The translations under genes were made by a program, and so were the position numbers. Under the pieces are notes generated by a model. It was not told the origin of the DNA. It did not search any database and was given only the letters and a program-made list of their open reading frames with translations. DNA of 64,000 bases from CAWKOH01 sp963851245 (GTDB lineage: Bacteria > Actinomycetota > Acidimicrobiia > Acidimicrobiales > Palsa-688), in NCBI GenBank assembly GCA_963851245.1, contig CAWKOH010000012.1, forward strand, positions 186,001 to 250,000. The letters are read 5' to 3'. Below, piece by piece: positions 9,601 through 16,496 of the stretch. Within the stretch, counting starts at the first letter, position 1. The number at the start of each line of letters is the position of its first letter.

Positions 9601-10113
9601 AACGGCAACGGACACGGCAACGGGAACGGCAACGGCAACGGACAATGCGACAGCAGCCAGACCTTCCAATCGCCTCCGAGCTTCCCTCTCCTCCTCTTGC
9701 TGCCGCAGGACTGCAACGACCTGTCCAACGTGGACGTCCAGCTCGCCTACACCTACCTGGGGTCGCAGGCCCAGGCCGATGCCGGCACGCCTTCCGGCGA
9801 CGGATCGCCGCCGCCGGCAACGACGACCACCACCACTACGACCACGACCACTACGACCACTCCTCCGACGACGAAGTCAACTACCACTACTACGAAGCCG
9901 ACCACCACGACGAAGCCGACCACCACGACGAAAGCGACCACCACGACCAGGAAGGCGGCCGGGGCGGCGGCCGGCACCGAGCTGGCAGCCGCTTCGATGG
10001 GCCCGTCGGCACCGACTGCTCCGTGGTGGGGGGTCATCGGCTTCGTGTGGGCCGGCGGCGCCATCGTGATGATCCGCCGGGCCGCCCGGAAGTCCAGGAA
10101 GGGAACTCGATGA
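6679..10113 (+). CDS. Large surface protein with fibronectin type III domains
   Basis: A 1144-residue membrane-anchored extracellular protein. It has a short cytoplasmic N-terminus and one transmembrane helix (about residues 37-62). A beta-rich region that could be a propeller follows (65-480). Two fibronectin type III domains come next (about 525-615 and 618-720; YLFTGLRPTTTYQVIVTAY is diagnostic), then further beta domains to about 960. The tail holds an Asn/Gly stretch, a Thr-rich stalk and a second hydrophobic helix ending in a basic KSRKGTR. TTG 6679 is chosen because AGGAGG is close upstream. Its stop overlaps the MoxR start (ATGA), so it is the first gene of the cassette. It may be a cell-wall sensor or scaffold; that role is inferred. 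Confidence 0.75.
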   Translation: MSPGFVYRHVQMTAPQNNPSPRIRFGQPSSRSGASPSFGMGGAIAGVAVIAVIVGGLAWSAAAGRADSAKHPDLFGGSLVLEDYRPLTVIDVATAQVTVRLQGVYAQVGAGNYSDVEAVPVDEGTMLVNRLTGTFNLLAKDNYVLDASGTGVGLGPLPGSTGAQAYPAGSGAYVVRFGPKSTASLVDEQTVTEGAKLESATSGNSPAGGASPHPAPLAVTPPGFAALPGPVANRAGSVAASGSQLWVLAGSSSGCSVQQLVPVLTARNGLVVNARTTLPGSCGQAAVESTDGRGGLVGVITPGRVTLFTPTGPSRGVNVTIPGTAVDHQFVPVTGNADGLWYLAKSTSGWSLIGVSAGGRVTGPFRLTRFGPDTQPAVPAMSDGYLYTLDQTATGRPGLWAINIASGGVAPVPGAPTYPAFASENDPFGGVQVLVDGPRVIFNNPESLEAAVVFTDGSHAPVVINKSDAVTVTPTGPAVKPLAATASATGPKPNTSSSPANPVVQAVSQQVSCTTIVQKPYAPQVASITPSSGAALIVWSYQLLDQTDCEPDSWSVQVRALTGSHQPAQPVQVVNGQSQYLFTGLRPTTTYQVIVTAYINALSTPSAPATFTTSARGPDAPLSVSTTADGRGDWVVSWAPCTEAVRSSCVVPADTWTVTGSQCGSSFVGSPPTVSVPGTQDSVTINAGSLNLLGDYLSFSVQGSLVSGLTGNPTADHACTQAWQPPNPSAISLLDAGTAVGQSVTATLQVNPKAPDPNVYGSQITEFVYRIGSVVLGPTSESRVVVPGLVAGVPYTPTVTVYPAGYGSAAVTVSGAPMTTNLQWPDGLALVVTPAVNSDPNTSTLTVSFPNVPTGQMTAAGTVNCGGTVVPIGGPLSNGSFADSNFNLDSMGGSCTMSATLSDTDNPNPYGVSSPVLSTRFEIGSPLNYTFTDQIGTTCQLQYCGPNGDEPAIQVNSTGATPTAGVNWVVTTTSNGNGHGNGNGNGNGQCDSSQTFQSPPSFPLLLLLPQDCNDLSNVDVQLAYTYLGSQAQADAGTPSGDGSPPPATTTTTTTTTTTTTTPPTTKSTTTTTKPTTTTKPTTTTKATTTTRKAAGAAAGTELAAASMGPSAPTAPWWGVIGFVWAGGAIVMIRRAARKSRKGTR
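9819..9955 (+). repeat. Thr-codon simple repeat encoding a stalk
   Basis: Runs of ACC/ACG/ACT codons and a repeated ACCACGACGAAGCCG-like unit encode the Thr/Lys/Pro stalk of the fibronectin protein. A shorter AACGGC repeat at about 9600-9640 encodes its Asn/Gly run. Confidence 0.8.
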
Positions 10114-11078
10114 GCATCAGTCCGGAAATGAACGGTTTCGTGCAGCGCTACGACCGTCTCGTCGCCAACATCAGCCGGGTCATGCACGGTAAGGATCAGG
10201 TGGTGCGCTCGGCTGTCAGCTGCGTACTGGCAGAGGGCCACCTCCTCATCGAGGACGTCCCCGGAGTGGGCAAGACGTCACTGGCGCGGGCCATTGCCGC
10301 ATCCGTGTCGCTCACCTGGAATCGCATCCAGTTCACCCCGGACCTGCTCCCGAGCGACGTCACAGGCGTATCCGTCTTCGACCAGGCCACTTCCACCTTC
10401 AGCTTCCGTCCGGGCCCAGTTTTCGCCAACATCGTCCTGGGCGACGAAATCAACCGGGCCTCCCCCAAGACGCAGTCCGCCCTCCTGGAAGTGATGCAGG
10501 AGCAGACGGTCACGACCGACGCCACCGTGTATCGGGTGCCCCGGCCCTTCGTCGTGGTGGCCACCCAGAACCCGATCGACCTCGAGGGGACCTACGTTCT
10601 ACCGGAGGCCCAGCTCGACCGCTTCATGATGCGCATCGAGATCGGCTACCCGGGCCCCGAAGCCGAAGCCCAGGTGCTCCGGACCGAGAGGGACGAGCCC
10701 ACGGTGACCCACCTGTCGCCCGTGATGACCGGCGACGAGTTGCTCGACATGGTCGAGTTCGTCAAGGAGACGGTTGAAGTGGCACCGGCCATCGAGAACT
10801 ACATCGTTGCCCTCGCCGCTCACACCCGAGGCGTGCCGGAGGTCCGCCTGGGGGTTTCTCCCCGGGGCGGGCTCGCCCTGCTGAGGGCGGCCCGGGTGGC
10901 GGCGGCGTCGGCGGGGCGGTCGTACGTCACGCCCGATGACATCAAAGCCATGGCGCAGGCGACGCTGGCTCACCGGGTGATCCTCCGACCGGATGCCGAG
11001 ATCCAGGGTCGCACTCCGGCCGACGTGATCGCCCGGGCGCTGCAAGCGGTTCCCGTCCCTCGCACGCTGGTGCGCTGA
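10110..11078 (+). CDS. MoxR family AAA ATPase
   Basis: A 322-residue AAA+ ATPase of the MoxR family, chaperone-like proteins that act with DUF58 or von Willebrand A partners in assembling or maturing protein complexes. Walker A is PGVGKTSLAR (about residue 52) and Walker B is VLGDEINRA (about 110). Sensor 1 is VVATQNPID, followed by the MoxR-typical EGTYVLPEAQLDRFM and a C-terminal lid with GVSPRGGLALLRAAR. ATG 10110 overlaps the upstream stop. The DUF58 gene follows after 10 bases. Length and motifs are complete. Confidence 0.93.
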   Translation: MSISPEMNGFVQRYDRLVANISRVMHGKDQVVRSAVSCVLAEGHLLIEDVPGVGKTSLARAIAASVSLTWNRIQFTPDLLPSDVTGVSVFDQATSTFSFRPGPVFANIVLGDEINRASPKTQSALLEVMQEQTVTTDATVYRVPRPFVVVATQNPIDLEGTYVLPEAQLDRFMMRIEIGYPGPEAEAQVLRTERDEPTVTHLSPVMTGDELLDMVEFVKETVEVAPAIENYIVALAAHTRGVPEVRLGVSPRGGLALLRAARVAAASAGRSYVTPDDIKAMAQATLAHRVILRPDAEIQGRTPADVIARALQAVPVPRTLVR

Positions 11079-11088
11079 GCAGGTCGCA

Positions 11089-12225
11089 ATGACAAGGTTC
11101 GGTGCCGGCGTCCTGATGGTGGGAGTTGCTCTCGCCGTCGTGGGCGGGCTGGCCCACTGGGCGCCCGTGACGGTGATCGGCATCACCATGGTGGTGATCG
11201 TGGCCGGATCGGTCGCCCACGTGCTGCGGCGGCCTCGTCTGGCGCTTGACCGGGCCGTCGAACCGCCGCGTGTCGAGAAGGGCCTTCCGGCCATCGCCGT
11301 GGTCCATGTCACCAACCTCTCCCGGCGCTCGCTGGCTCCTCTGACGATCGAGCAGCGACTCGGTGACGATCCCATCCGGGCCGTGCTGCCCCGTCTGCGA
11401 CGAGGCGAGCAGGGACTGCGAACGTATCGCCTGCCGACCTCTAATCGGGGCGTGTACGACATCGGCCCGGTCGAGATTCCGAGAGCCGATCCCTTCGGCC
11501 TCTGCCGTACGGTTCAGCGCATGGGGGAGTCGCAGCGAATAGCCGTTCATCCGCGTCTGCTCTCCTTGCACACACTGCCGACGGGCATATCGCGAAACCT
11601 GGAGGGTCCCTCCAGCGACACCTCGCCTCAGGGCACGGTCACCTTCCATCGGCTTCGGGAGTACGTGGTGGGCGACGACCTGAGGACCATTCATTGGCCT
11701 TCCACCGCCAGAGCCGGAAAGCTGGTCGTCCGCCACAATGTGGACACGGCCCAGCCCTACACGGTCGTGCTGACCGATCTGAACCCGAAGGGATACTCGG
11801 CGGAGACCTTCGAAGAGGCGATCGACGTCACCGCCTCCATCCTGGTTTCCATGTCCGCGGGCAAGTCTCCGGTACAGGTGAGGACCAGTACGGGTGACCG
11901 CCTGGGCGGGCCGTCGTACCGCGACCCGGGCCCGCTCATCGACTACCTGACCGAGGTCCGGGCCGAATCCAACGGTTCCCTCCAATCGCAATTGGTACTG
12001 CTTCGCCGGGACCGAGGTGGCACCGCCCTGGTTGTCGTGATGGGAAAGATCGATCTCGACACCCTTCCCATGATCGCCGCCCTGCGCCGGCGTTTTGACC
12101 GCGTAGTGGTGGTGTCGATGGTCGGCCAGTCAACCCGGGTGCCGGTGCACCCGGGATTGACGATCGTGGAAGCGTCCACGGCCGACGAGCTGGTGCAACG
12201 GTGGAACATGGCGGTGGCCCGTTGA
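11089..12225 (+). CDS. DUF58 domain-containing membrane protein
   Basis: A 378-residue protein with two N-terminal transmembrane helices (about residues 5-45), a beta-rich middle and the DUF58 signature near residues 190-206 (REYVVGDDLRTIHWPSTAR). A von Willebrand A-like fold follows, with VVLTDLNP near 225. DUF58 proteins are the usual partners of MoxR ATPases; the exact biochemical role is not established. It is sandwiched between the MoxR and transglutaminase-fold genes, with its stop overlapping the next start. Confidence 0.9.
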   Translation: MTRFGAGVLMVGVALAVVGGLAHWAPVTVIGITMVVIVAGSVAHVLRRPRLALDRAVEPPRVEKGLPAIAVVHVTNLSRRSLAPLTIEQRLGDDPIRAVLPRLRRGEQGLRTYRLPTSNRGVYDIGPVEIPRADPFGLCRTVQRMGESQRIAVHPRLLSLHTLPTGISRNLEGPSSDTSPQGTVTFHRLREYVVGDDLRTIHWPSTARAGKLVVRHNVDTAQPYTVVLTDLNPKGYSAETFEEAIDVTASILVSMSAGKSPVQVRTSTGDRLGGPSYRDPGPLIDYLTEVRAESNGSLQSQLVLLRRDRGGTALVVVMGKIDLDTLPMIAALRRRFDRVVVVSMVGQSTRVPVHPGLTIVEASTADELVQRWNMAVAR

Positions 12226-14636
12226 GCGATCTGGCCGGGCGCTGGACTCGAAGCGGATCGGGGCTGCTCCCTGTGGTGGCCCGTCAGGTCTCACTGCCTC
12301 TCGCGGTGGCCACCGCGTCCTTCCTGGCCGTGTTCCCCTGTCTGCGGGCCTACCAGGTCCCCGGGGCGGGGCAGTTCGTGGCGGCCGCAGCCATCGTGCC
12401 GACAGTCATCACCTTCTTGGCTGTGCGGTACTGGCGCCAGGGGCCCGCCGTTTCGTACCCGTTATCTCTGCTGGGCCTGGTCGTCGTGCTGTCCGCGGGA
12501 GCCGGGCTGCACCCGGGCCAGATTCTTCACGCCATCGGTGACGGACCGAACCGTCTCTTGACAGAGACCCTCCCCTTGACCGGGTCGCGAGCATCCCTGT
12601 CTGCCCTGATCCTCCTCACGTGGCTCTGCGCGGCTGTGACTTCCGAACTGCTGGCCCGGGGATGGACCGAACGGCGGGGATTGGCGGCCGGGGTGGCCGT
12701 TCCTTTGGCCTCCTACGTGCTCTGCTACTCGGTCAGCTCGTCGGCCCCTGGACGAGATCGAGTGGCCGGATCATTGCTGTTCCTGGTGCTGGCCGGCATG
12801 GTCCTCACCCGCCAGCACGAGAACCAGTCGTCGGCTCCTTTCGTCGGGCCTCCCGTTCCGGGCGAGTCCGACGGCCGGCCGTCTCGTTACCGACGCATTG
12901 TCATCGGCGCCGCAGTGGCGGTCACGGTCATTGTGCTGGTTTCCCTACTGGTCTCAGCGCTGCCTGGCATGTCCAATCGGCCCGCCTCGCTGCACCACCC
13001 GGCTCCCGTCGCAGCCGGGGTCGTCGTTGATCCCGTGGACGCCATGGCCGCGTTGCGCGACGGCTCTCCCAAAGCTCCCGCCTACAACGTGCTCCATGTG
13101 GATGTGAACGGCCCGTCCACGGGCTACCTGGCTTTGGCCGTCCTCGACTCCTATGACGGGGCCCTGTGGCACTTCGACGCCACGTTCGAGCCAACAGGCG
13201 GCCGCATTCCGGCCCCTCCCGGCGTCGCCAGGAGAGTGGCGACGGCGCCCGTCACGCAGCGCGTTGGCATCGACCGACAACTCCCCGTTCAGTTCCTTCC
13301 CGCCCTCGACCGGGCCTCGACCGTGGCCGGCTTGGCAGTCGCCGCCGACGCCGGTACCGGCATGATGCTGCCGGATCAGCAGACGAGTGGGCGGGTGTCG
13401 TACTCCGTCACATCTCAATCTCCAACCGCGACGCTGGCCTCGGTGCCGGTGGCGGACGGAATCGGTAGCACTGGCGACGCGGTCGGATCACCTGTGAGTG
13501 CATCGGACCTGGCCCTGCCATCCGGCACCGCGGCCGCCATGGGCACCACGATGAAGTTCCTTGCCACCTTGACCGGAGAGCGACCAGTGGCGAGCACAGG
13601 CTTCCTGCAGTCCCTCTTGACGGCCCTGCATTCCAAGGAACGGCGCATTGATCCGCATCTGACGCCGGCACCCCAGTCGAGTGGAAAGCGTTCGGCACCC
13701 GCCTCGCCGCCGACGACAGCGGTCAGTGCCGCGACCGCGAGCACGGGCGGCACTTCTCTGTCCGAAGTGGTCAATGCCATCACAGTGGATCGCAGTGCCA
13801 CCCCCGAGCAGTTCGCCACCCTGTACGCGATGGCGGCCCGCTACATGGGCGTTCCGGCGCGGATCGTCACCGGGTTTCGGATCGGTCCTACTTCGGCTGG
13901 AGGTCCCGTCGCGGCCGGGTCATATCAGGTGACGAATCGCCAAGCCTGGGCCTGGGTTGAGATCCCGGTCGCCGGGATTGGCTGGGTGGTAGCCGACCCC
14001 ACCCCCGACAGCACGTCTGCGCTGGCTGCGCCGCCGCCGGAGACGGCGTCCCCGGCCACGACCCTTCCTCCCCGCCAGGCGAACGCGGTGCCGCGCAACG
14101 AGTTATCAGGCGGCCACCCGTTGGCCAGGCCTTCGAACGTAAGAGTGCCGCATGCGTATCACATGCCCGGGTGGCTGCTCGGGCTCATCATCGTCGCCGG
14201 CGTCGCCCTGCTGGCCTTGGCTGCCGGGCCGGGTTTGGCCGCCGGCCGGCGTCTATGGCGTCGCCGGTCGCGGCGGGACTCGACGGACCCGGCCGCCTTG
14301 GCGGTGGGAGCCTGGCTCGAACTGCTGGACGGTCTCAACCAGGCCGGTATGCGAACAGCCGCCGGCTCGACCAGCACCGAAGTGGCCCGAGAGGCGGGGG
14401 TCTCTTTCGGTCCCGAAGTGATCGATCCGGTCGATCAGGTGGGATCTCTCGCCGACCGGGCCGTGTGCTCGACGAGGGAACCGCCAGACATGGCCGGCGC
14501 AGAGCAAGCGTGGATCGTGCAACGCAACCTCGTACAGCGGATCCATGCCCATCTGGACCGGCGCGCCCGGGCGCGCGCTCTCATGTCGGTCGGCGCCAGC
14601 CCGCGCCGGCCCTCGGGTCAGGACAAGGGCGAGTAG
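12222..14636 (+). CDS. Transglutaminase-fold membrane protein lacking catalytic Cys and His
   Basis: An 804-residue protein with six or more N-terminal helices (about residues 15-260), a long extracytoplasmic region with a transglutaminase-like domain (about 515-600), another helix near 650 and a cytoplasmic C-terminal tail (DUF4129-like). This is the TgpA-type plan of MoxR/DUF58 cassettes. The helix normally reading GxCEQFA reads ATPEQFA, so Cys is replaced. The AHAW motif reads AWAW, so His is replaced. The Asp in ADPTPD remains. It is therefore probably not a protease or transglutaminase. TTG 12222 overlaps the upstream TGA; GTG 12201 is an alternative. The kinase gene starts just after its stop. 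Confidence 0.85.
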   Translation: MSDLAGRWTRSGSGLLPVVARQVSLPLAVATASFLAVFPCLRAYQVPGAGQFVAAAAIVPTVITFLAVRYWRQGPAVSYPLSLLGLVVVLSAGAGLHPGQILHAIGDGPNRLLTETLPLTGSRASLSALILLTWLCAAVTSELLARGWTERRGLAAGVAVPLASYVLCYSVSSSAPGRDRVAGSLLFLVLAGMVLTRQHENQSSAPFVGPPVPGESDGRPSRYRRIVIGAAVAVTVIVLVSLLVSALPGMSNRPASLHHPAPVAAGVVVDPVDAMAALRDGSPKAPAYNVLHVDVNGPSTGYLALAVLDSYDGALWHFDATFEPTGGRIPAPPGVARRVATAPVTQRVGIDRQLPVQFLPALDRASTVAGLAVAADAGTGMMLPDQQTSGRVSYSVTSQSPTATLASVPVADGIGSTGDAVGSPVSASDLALPSGTAAAMGTTMKFLATLTGERPVASTGFLQSLLTALHSKERRIDPHLTPAPQSSGKRSAPASPPTTAVSAATASTGGTSLSEVVNAITVDRSATPEQFATLYAMAARYMGVPARIVTGFRIGPTSAGGPVAAGSYQVTNRQAWAWVEIPVAGIGWVVADPTPDSTSALAAPPPETASPATTLPPRQANAVPRNELSGGHPLARPSNVRVPHAYHMPGWLLGLIIVAGVALLALAAGPGLAAGRRLWRRRSRRDSTDPAALAVGAWLELLDGLNQAGMRTAAGSTSTEVAREAGVSFGPEVIDPVDQVGSLADRAVCSTREPPDMAGAEQAWIVQRNLVQRIHAHLDRRARARALMSVGASPRRPSGQDKGE

Positions 14637-14646
14637 GTTGATCGGG

Positions 14647-16338
14647 GTGCTCCGACGCCGGGAACGCGCCGCGGCTCGGTCGACCGAAGTCGTGCCGGGC
14701 TACGCCCATCTCGTCGAGATAGGCGGCGGCGCCTTCGCAACCGTGTATCGAGCGACCGAGGTCGGCACCGGTCGGAATGTCGCCCTCAAGATCCTGAAGC
14801 TGGAGACGGTCCAGCCGCATCTTGTCGAGACCTTCGATCAGGAGATCCAAGCCCTGGGCAAGGTGAGCGACCACCCGAACATCGTGACCCTGTACCGGCC
14901 GTTGTCCACCCCGGATGGACGGCCGGCGCTGGTGCTGGAGTTGTGCCGCGAGTCGCTCGCTCAGCGGATTCGCCGATCCGGACCGCTGGACGCCCGACAG
15001 GCGGTCCGCGTCGGCATCAAGATCGCCGGCGCGCTGGAAACCGCTCACCGCAACGGATTCTTGCATCGCGACATGAAGCCGCAGAACATACTGGTCACCC
15101 AGTTCGACGAGCCCGCTCTGGCCGACTTCGGCGTGGCCGCGCTGCAGTCCTCGGCGCAAGCTTCGGCGGGGGTACTCGGCTTCACCACGGTGCACGCCGC
15201 CCCCGAGATTCTGGAAGGGCACGAGCTCTCACCGGCCACTGACATCTACGGCCTGGCTTCCAGCATGCACCAGCTGCTGACCGGTATGGCTCCCTTCGCC
15301 GCGTTCGAGAACGAAGCCCCCGCGGCCGTGATATTGCGCATCCTGCGGGACCCGGCGCGGCCGATCCGGTCCAACGCCGTCCCTCTGGAGCTGTCCGACC
15401 TGCTCGAAGCCGCGCTGGCCAAAGGTCCCGAAAGCCGCCCGGCCACTGCGACCAGCTTCGCGGAAGCCTTGCGGGAGATCGAGGAAGCGTGCTCGTGGCC
15501 GCAGACGTCGTATGTGGCATGGGGAGCCGAACCGGCTCGGGCGGCGCCCGACCGGATTGCCGCGCCAGCCGTGGCGCGCGTTCCATCAAACCGGCCGGCG
15601 CCGGCGGTGGTCCGTCAGGCGCCGATAGCGGTCCTGCCGCCCCCGCCGCCGCCATTGCCGGTCGTCGAGCCGCCCAGGCAGGCCGTTCCGGTCGCGCCCG
15701 CCGGGTCGGCCCCACCAGTTCCGCCCGCCGCTTCGATTCGGCCGCCCGCGAGTGTTCCGGTTCAGCCGCCGCCTGAGCAGGCGCCGGCGCCGGCCCGTCC
15801 CCTCCACAAAACGGCCCGACCAGAACCGGCCACGCCGGAGCCCGGTCCGGTCGAGCCATTGTCGGTGGTGTTGCCTCCGCCTCCGCCCGCACCTCTTCCG
15901 GGGCCGGGCCTTCTGAAGCCGGACCCCGGGTCGCGCAACGTGGTAACTCCGGGTGAGACCACACGGGGCCAGCCCAGCCGGCCTCCAGGCAAAGGCCCGG
16001 ATCGACTTCCTCCCCTTACCCGGCCGCAGCAAAACGAGAGTGGCTCTGGACGCAGGAAGGAAGCAGATTCCCGTCCGGTCTTCGTAGACCCGGACCGTGA
16101 CAGTGCCTTCGGGGCGTCGGGAGGCGCATCAGGCATGGGAGCGACTGAATCGGTATACGAGGCAACCATCCTTCCTCCATCCGGCAGGAGAGTCAGTGAA
16201 CGGATGCCCATCGAGCCCCCAGACTCACCGCGGTGGCTTGTCGCCCTCAGGGAATGGCCGGCTGCCGCCCTGGTCGGGTTGTCCGCCGCGGTCTTGGTTG
16301 TCATCCTGGCCTTGCTGTTGATCGTCGGAGTGCTCTAG
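14647..16338 (+). CDS. Eukaryote-like Ser/Thr protein kinase with C-terminal membrane anchor
   Basis: A 563-residue kinase. The catalytic domain (about residues 15-280) has the glycine loop EIGGGAFATVYR, the ALK lysine, HRDMKPQN (about 140) and DFG (about 160). A Pro-rich linker of about 230 residues follows, then one transmembrane helix at the extreme C-terminus with no external sensor domain such as PASTA. GTG 14647 lies ten bases after the preceding stop; TTG 14638 is a possible earlier start. As the last gene of the fibronectin/MoxR/DUF58/transglutaminase-fold cassette, it probably phosphorylates cassette members or envelope proteins. All catalytic residues are present. Confidence 0.9.
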   Translation: MLRRRERAAARSTEVVPGYAHLVEIGGGAFATVYRATEVGTGRNVALKILKLETVQPHLVETFDQEIQALGKVSDHPNIVTLYRPLSTPDGRPALVLELCRESLAQRIRRSGPLDARQAVRVGIKIAGALETAHRNGFLHRDMKPQNILVTQFDEPALADFGVAALQSSAQASAGVLGFTTVHAAPEILEGHELSPATDIYGLASSMHQLLTGMAPFAAFENEAPAAVILRILRDPARPIRSNAVPLELSDLLEAALAKGPESRPATATSFAEALREIEEACSWPQTSYVAWGAEPARAAPDRIAAPAVARVPSNRPAPAVVRQAPIAVLPPPPPPLPVVEPPRQAVPVAPAGSAPPVPPAASIRPPASVPVQPPPEQAPAPARPLHKTARPEPATPEPGPVEPLSVVLPPPPPAPLPGPGLLKPDPGSRNVVTPGETTRGQPSRPPGKGPDRLPPLTRPQQNESGSGRRKEADSRPVFVDPDRDSAFGASGGASGMGATESVYEATILPPSGRRVSERMPIEPPDSPRWLVALREWPAAALVGLSAAVLVVILALLLIVGVL

Positions 16339-16389
16339 CAGAAGGGCCCGCTACGATCGACCGGACAAATCCAGGCCGCCGCCGGGGCG

Positions 16390-16496
16390 TCACCGTCTTC
16401 GGTGATCCGGCTCCGGCCCAGACGTGCCCGTACTGCCTGGCCGAAGATCTCCCCGCGGCCGCCAAGAGGTGCCGGTACCGCACCTCTGAGCGTTAG
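16390..16496 (+). pseudogene. Possible remnant of a small zinc-ribbon protein
   Basis: A reading frame ending at the TAG at 16494-16496 encodes CPYCLAEDLPAAAKRCRYRT. This resembles the C-terminal zinc ribbon found on several actinobacterial membrane proteins, where the pattern is CPYC...CxxC. The fourth Cys is Arg here and no convincing start or upstream domain is present. It overlaps the end of the convergent glnE gene by four bases. It is likely a decayed fragment, or a chance match. Confidence 0.3.

Noticed and set aside
9645..10109. His/Asp/Tyr-rich reading frame upstream of the MoxR gene, resembling a metal-binding protein
   Set aside because: It is the out-of-frame reading of the Thr-codon repeat of the fibronectin protein; MoxR starts at ATG 10110 with a stop/start overlap.
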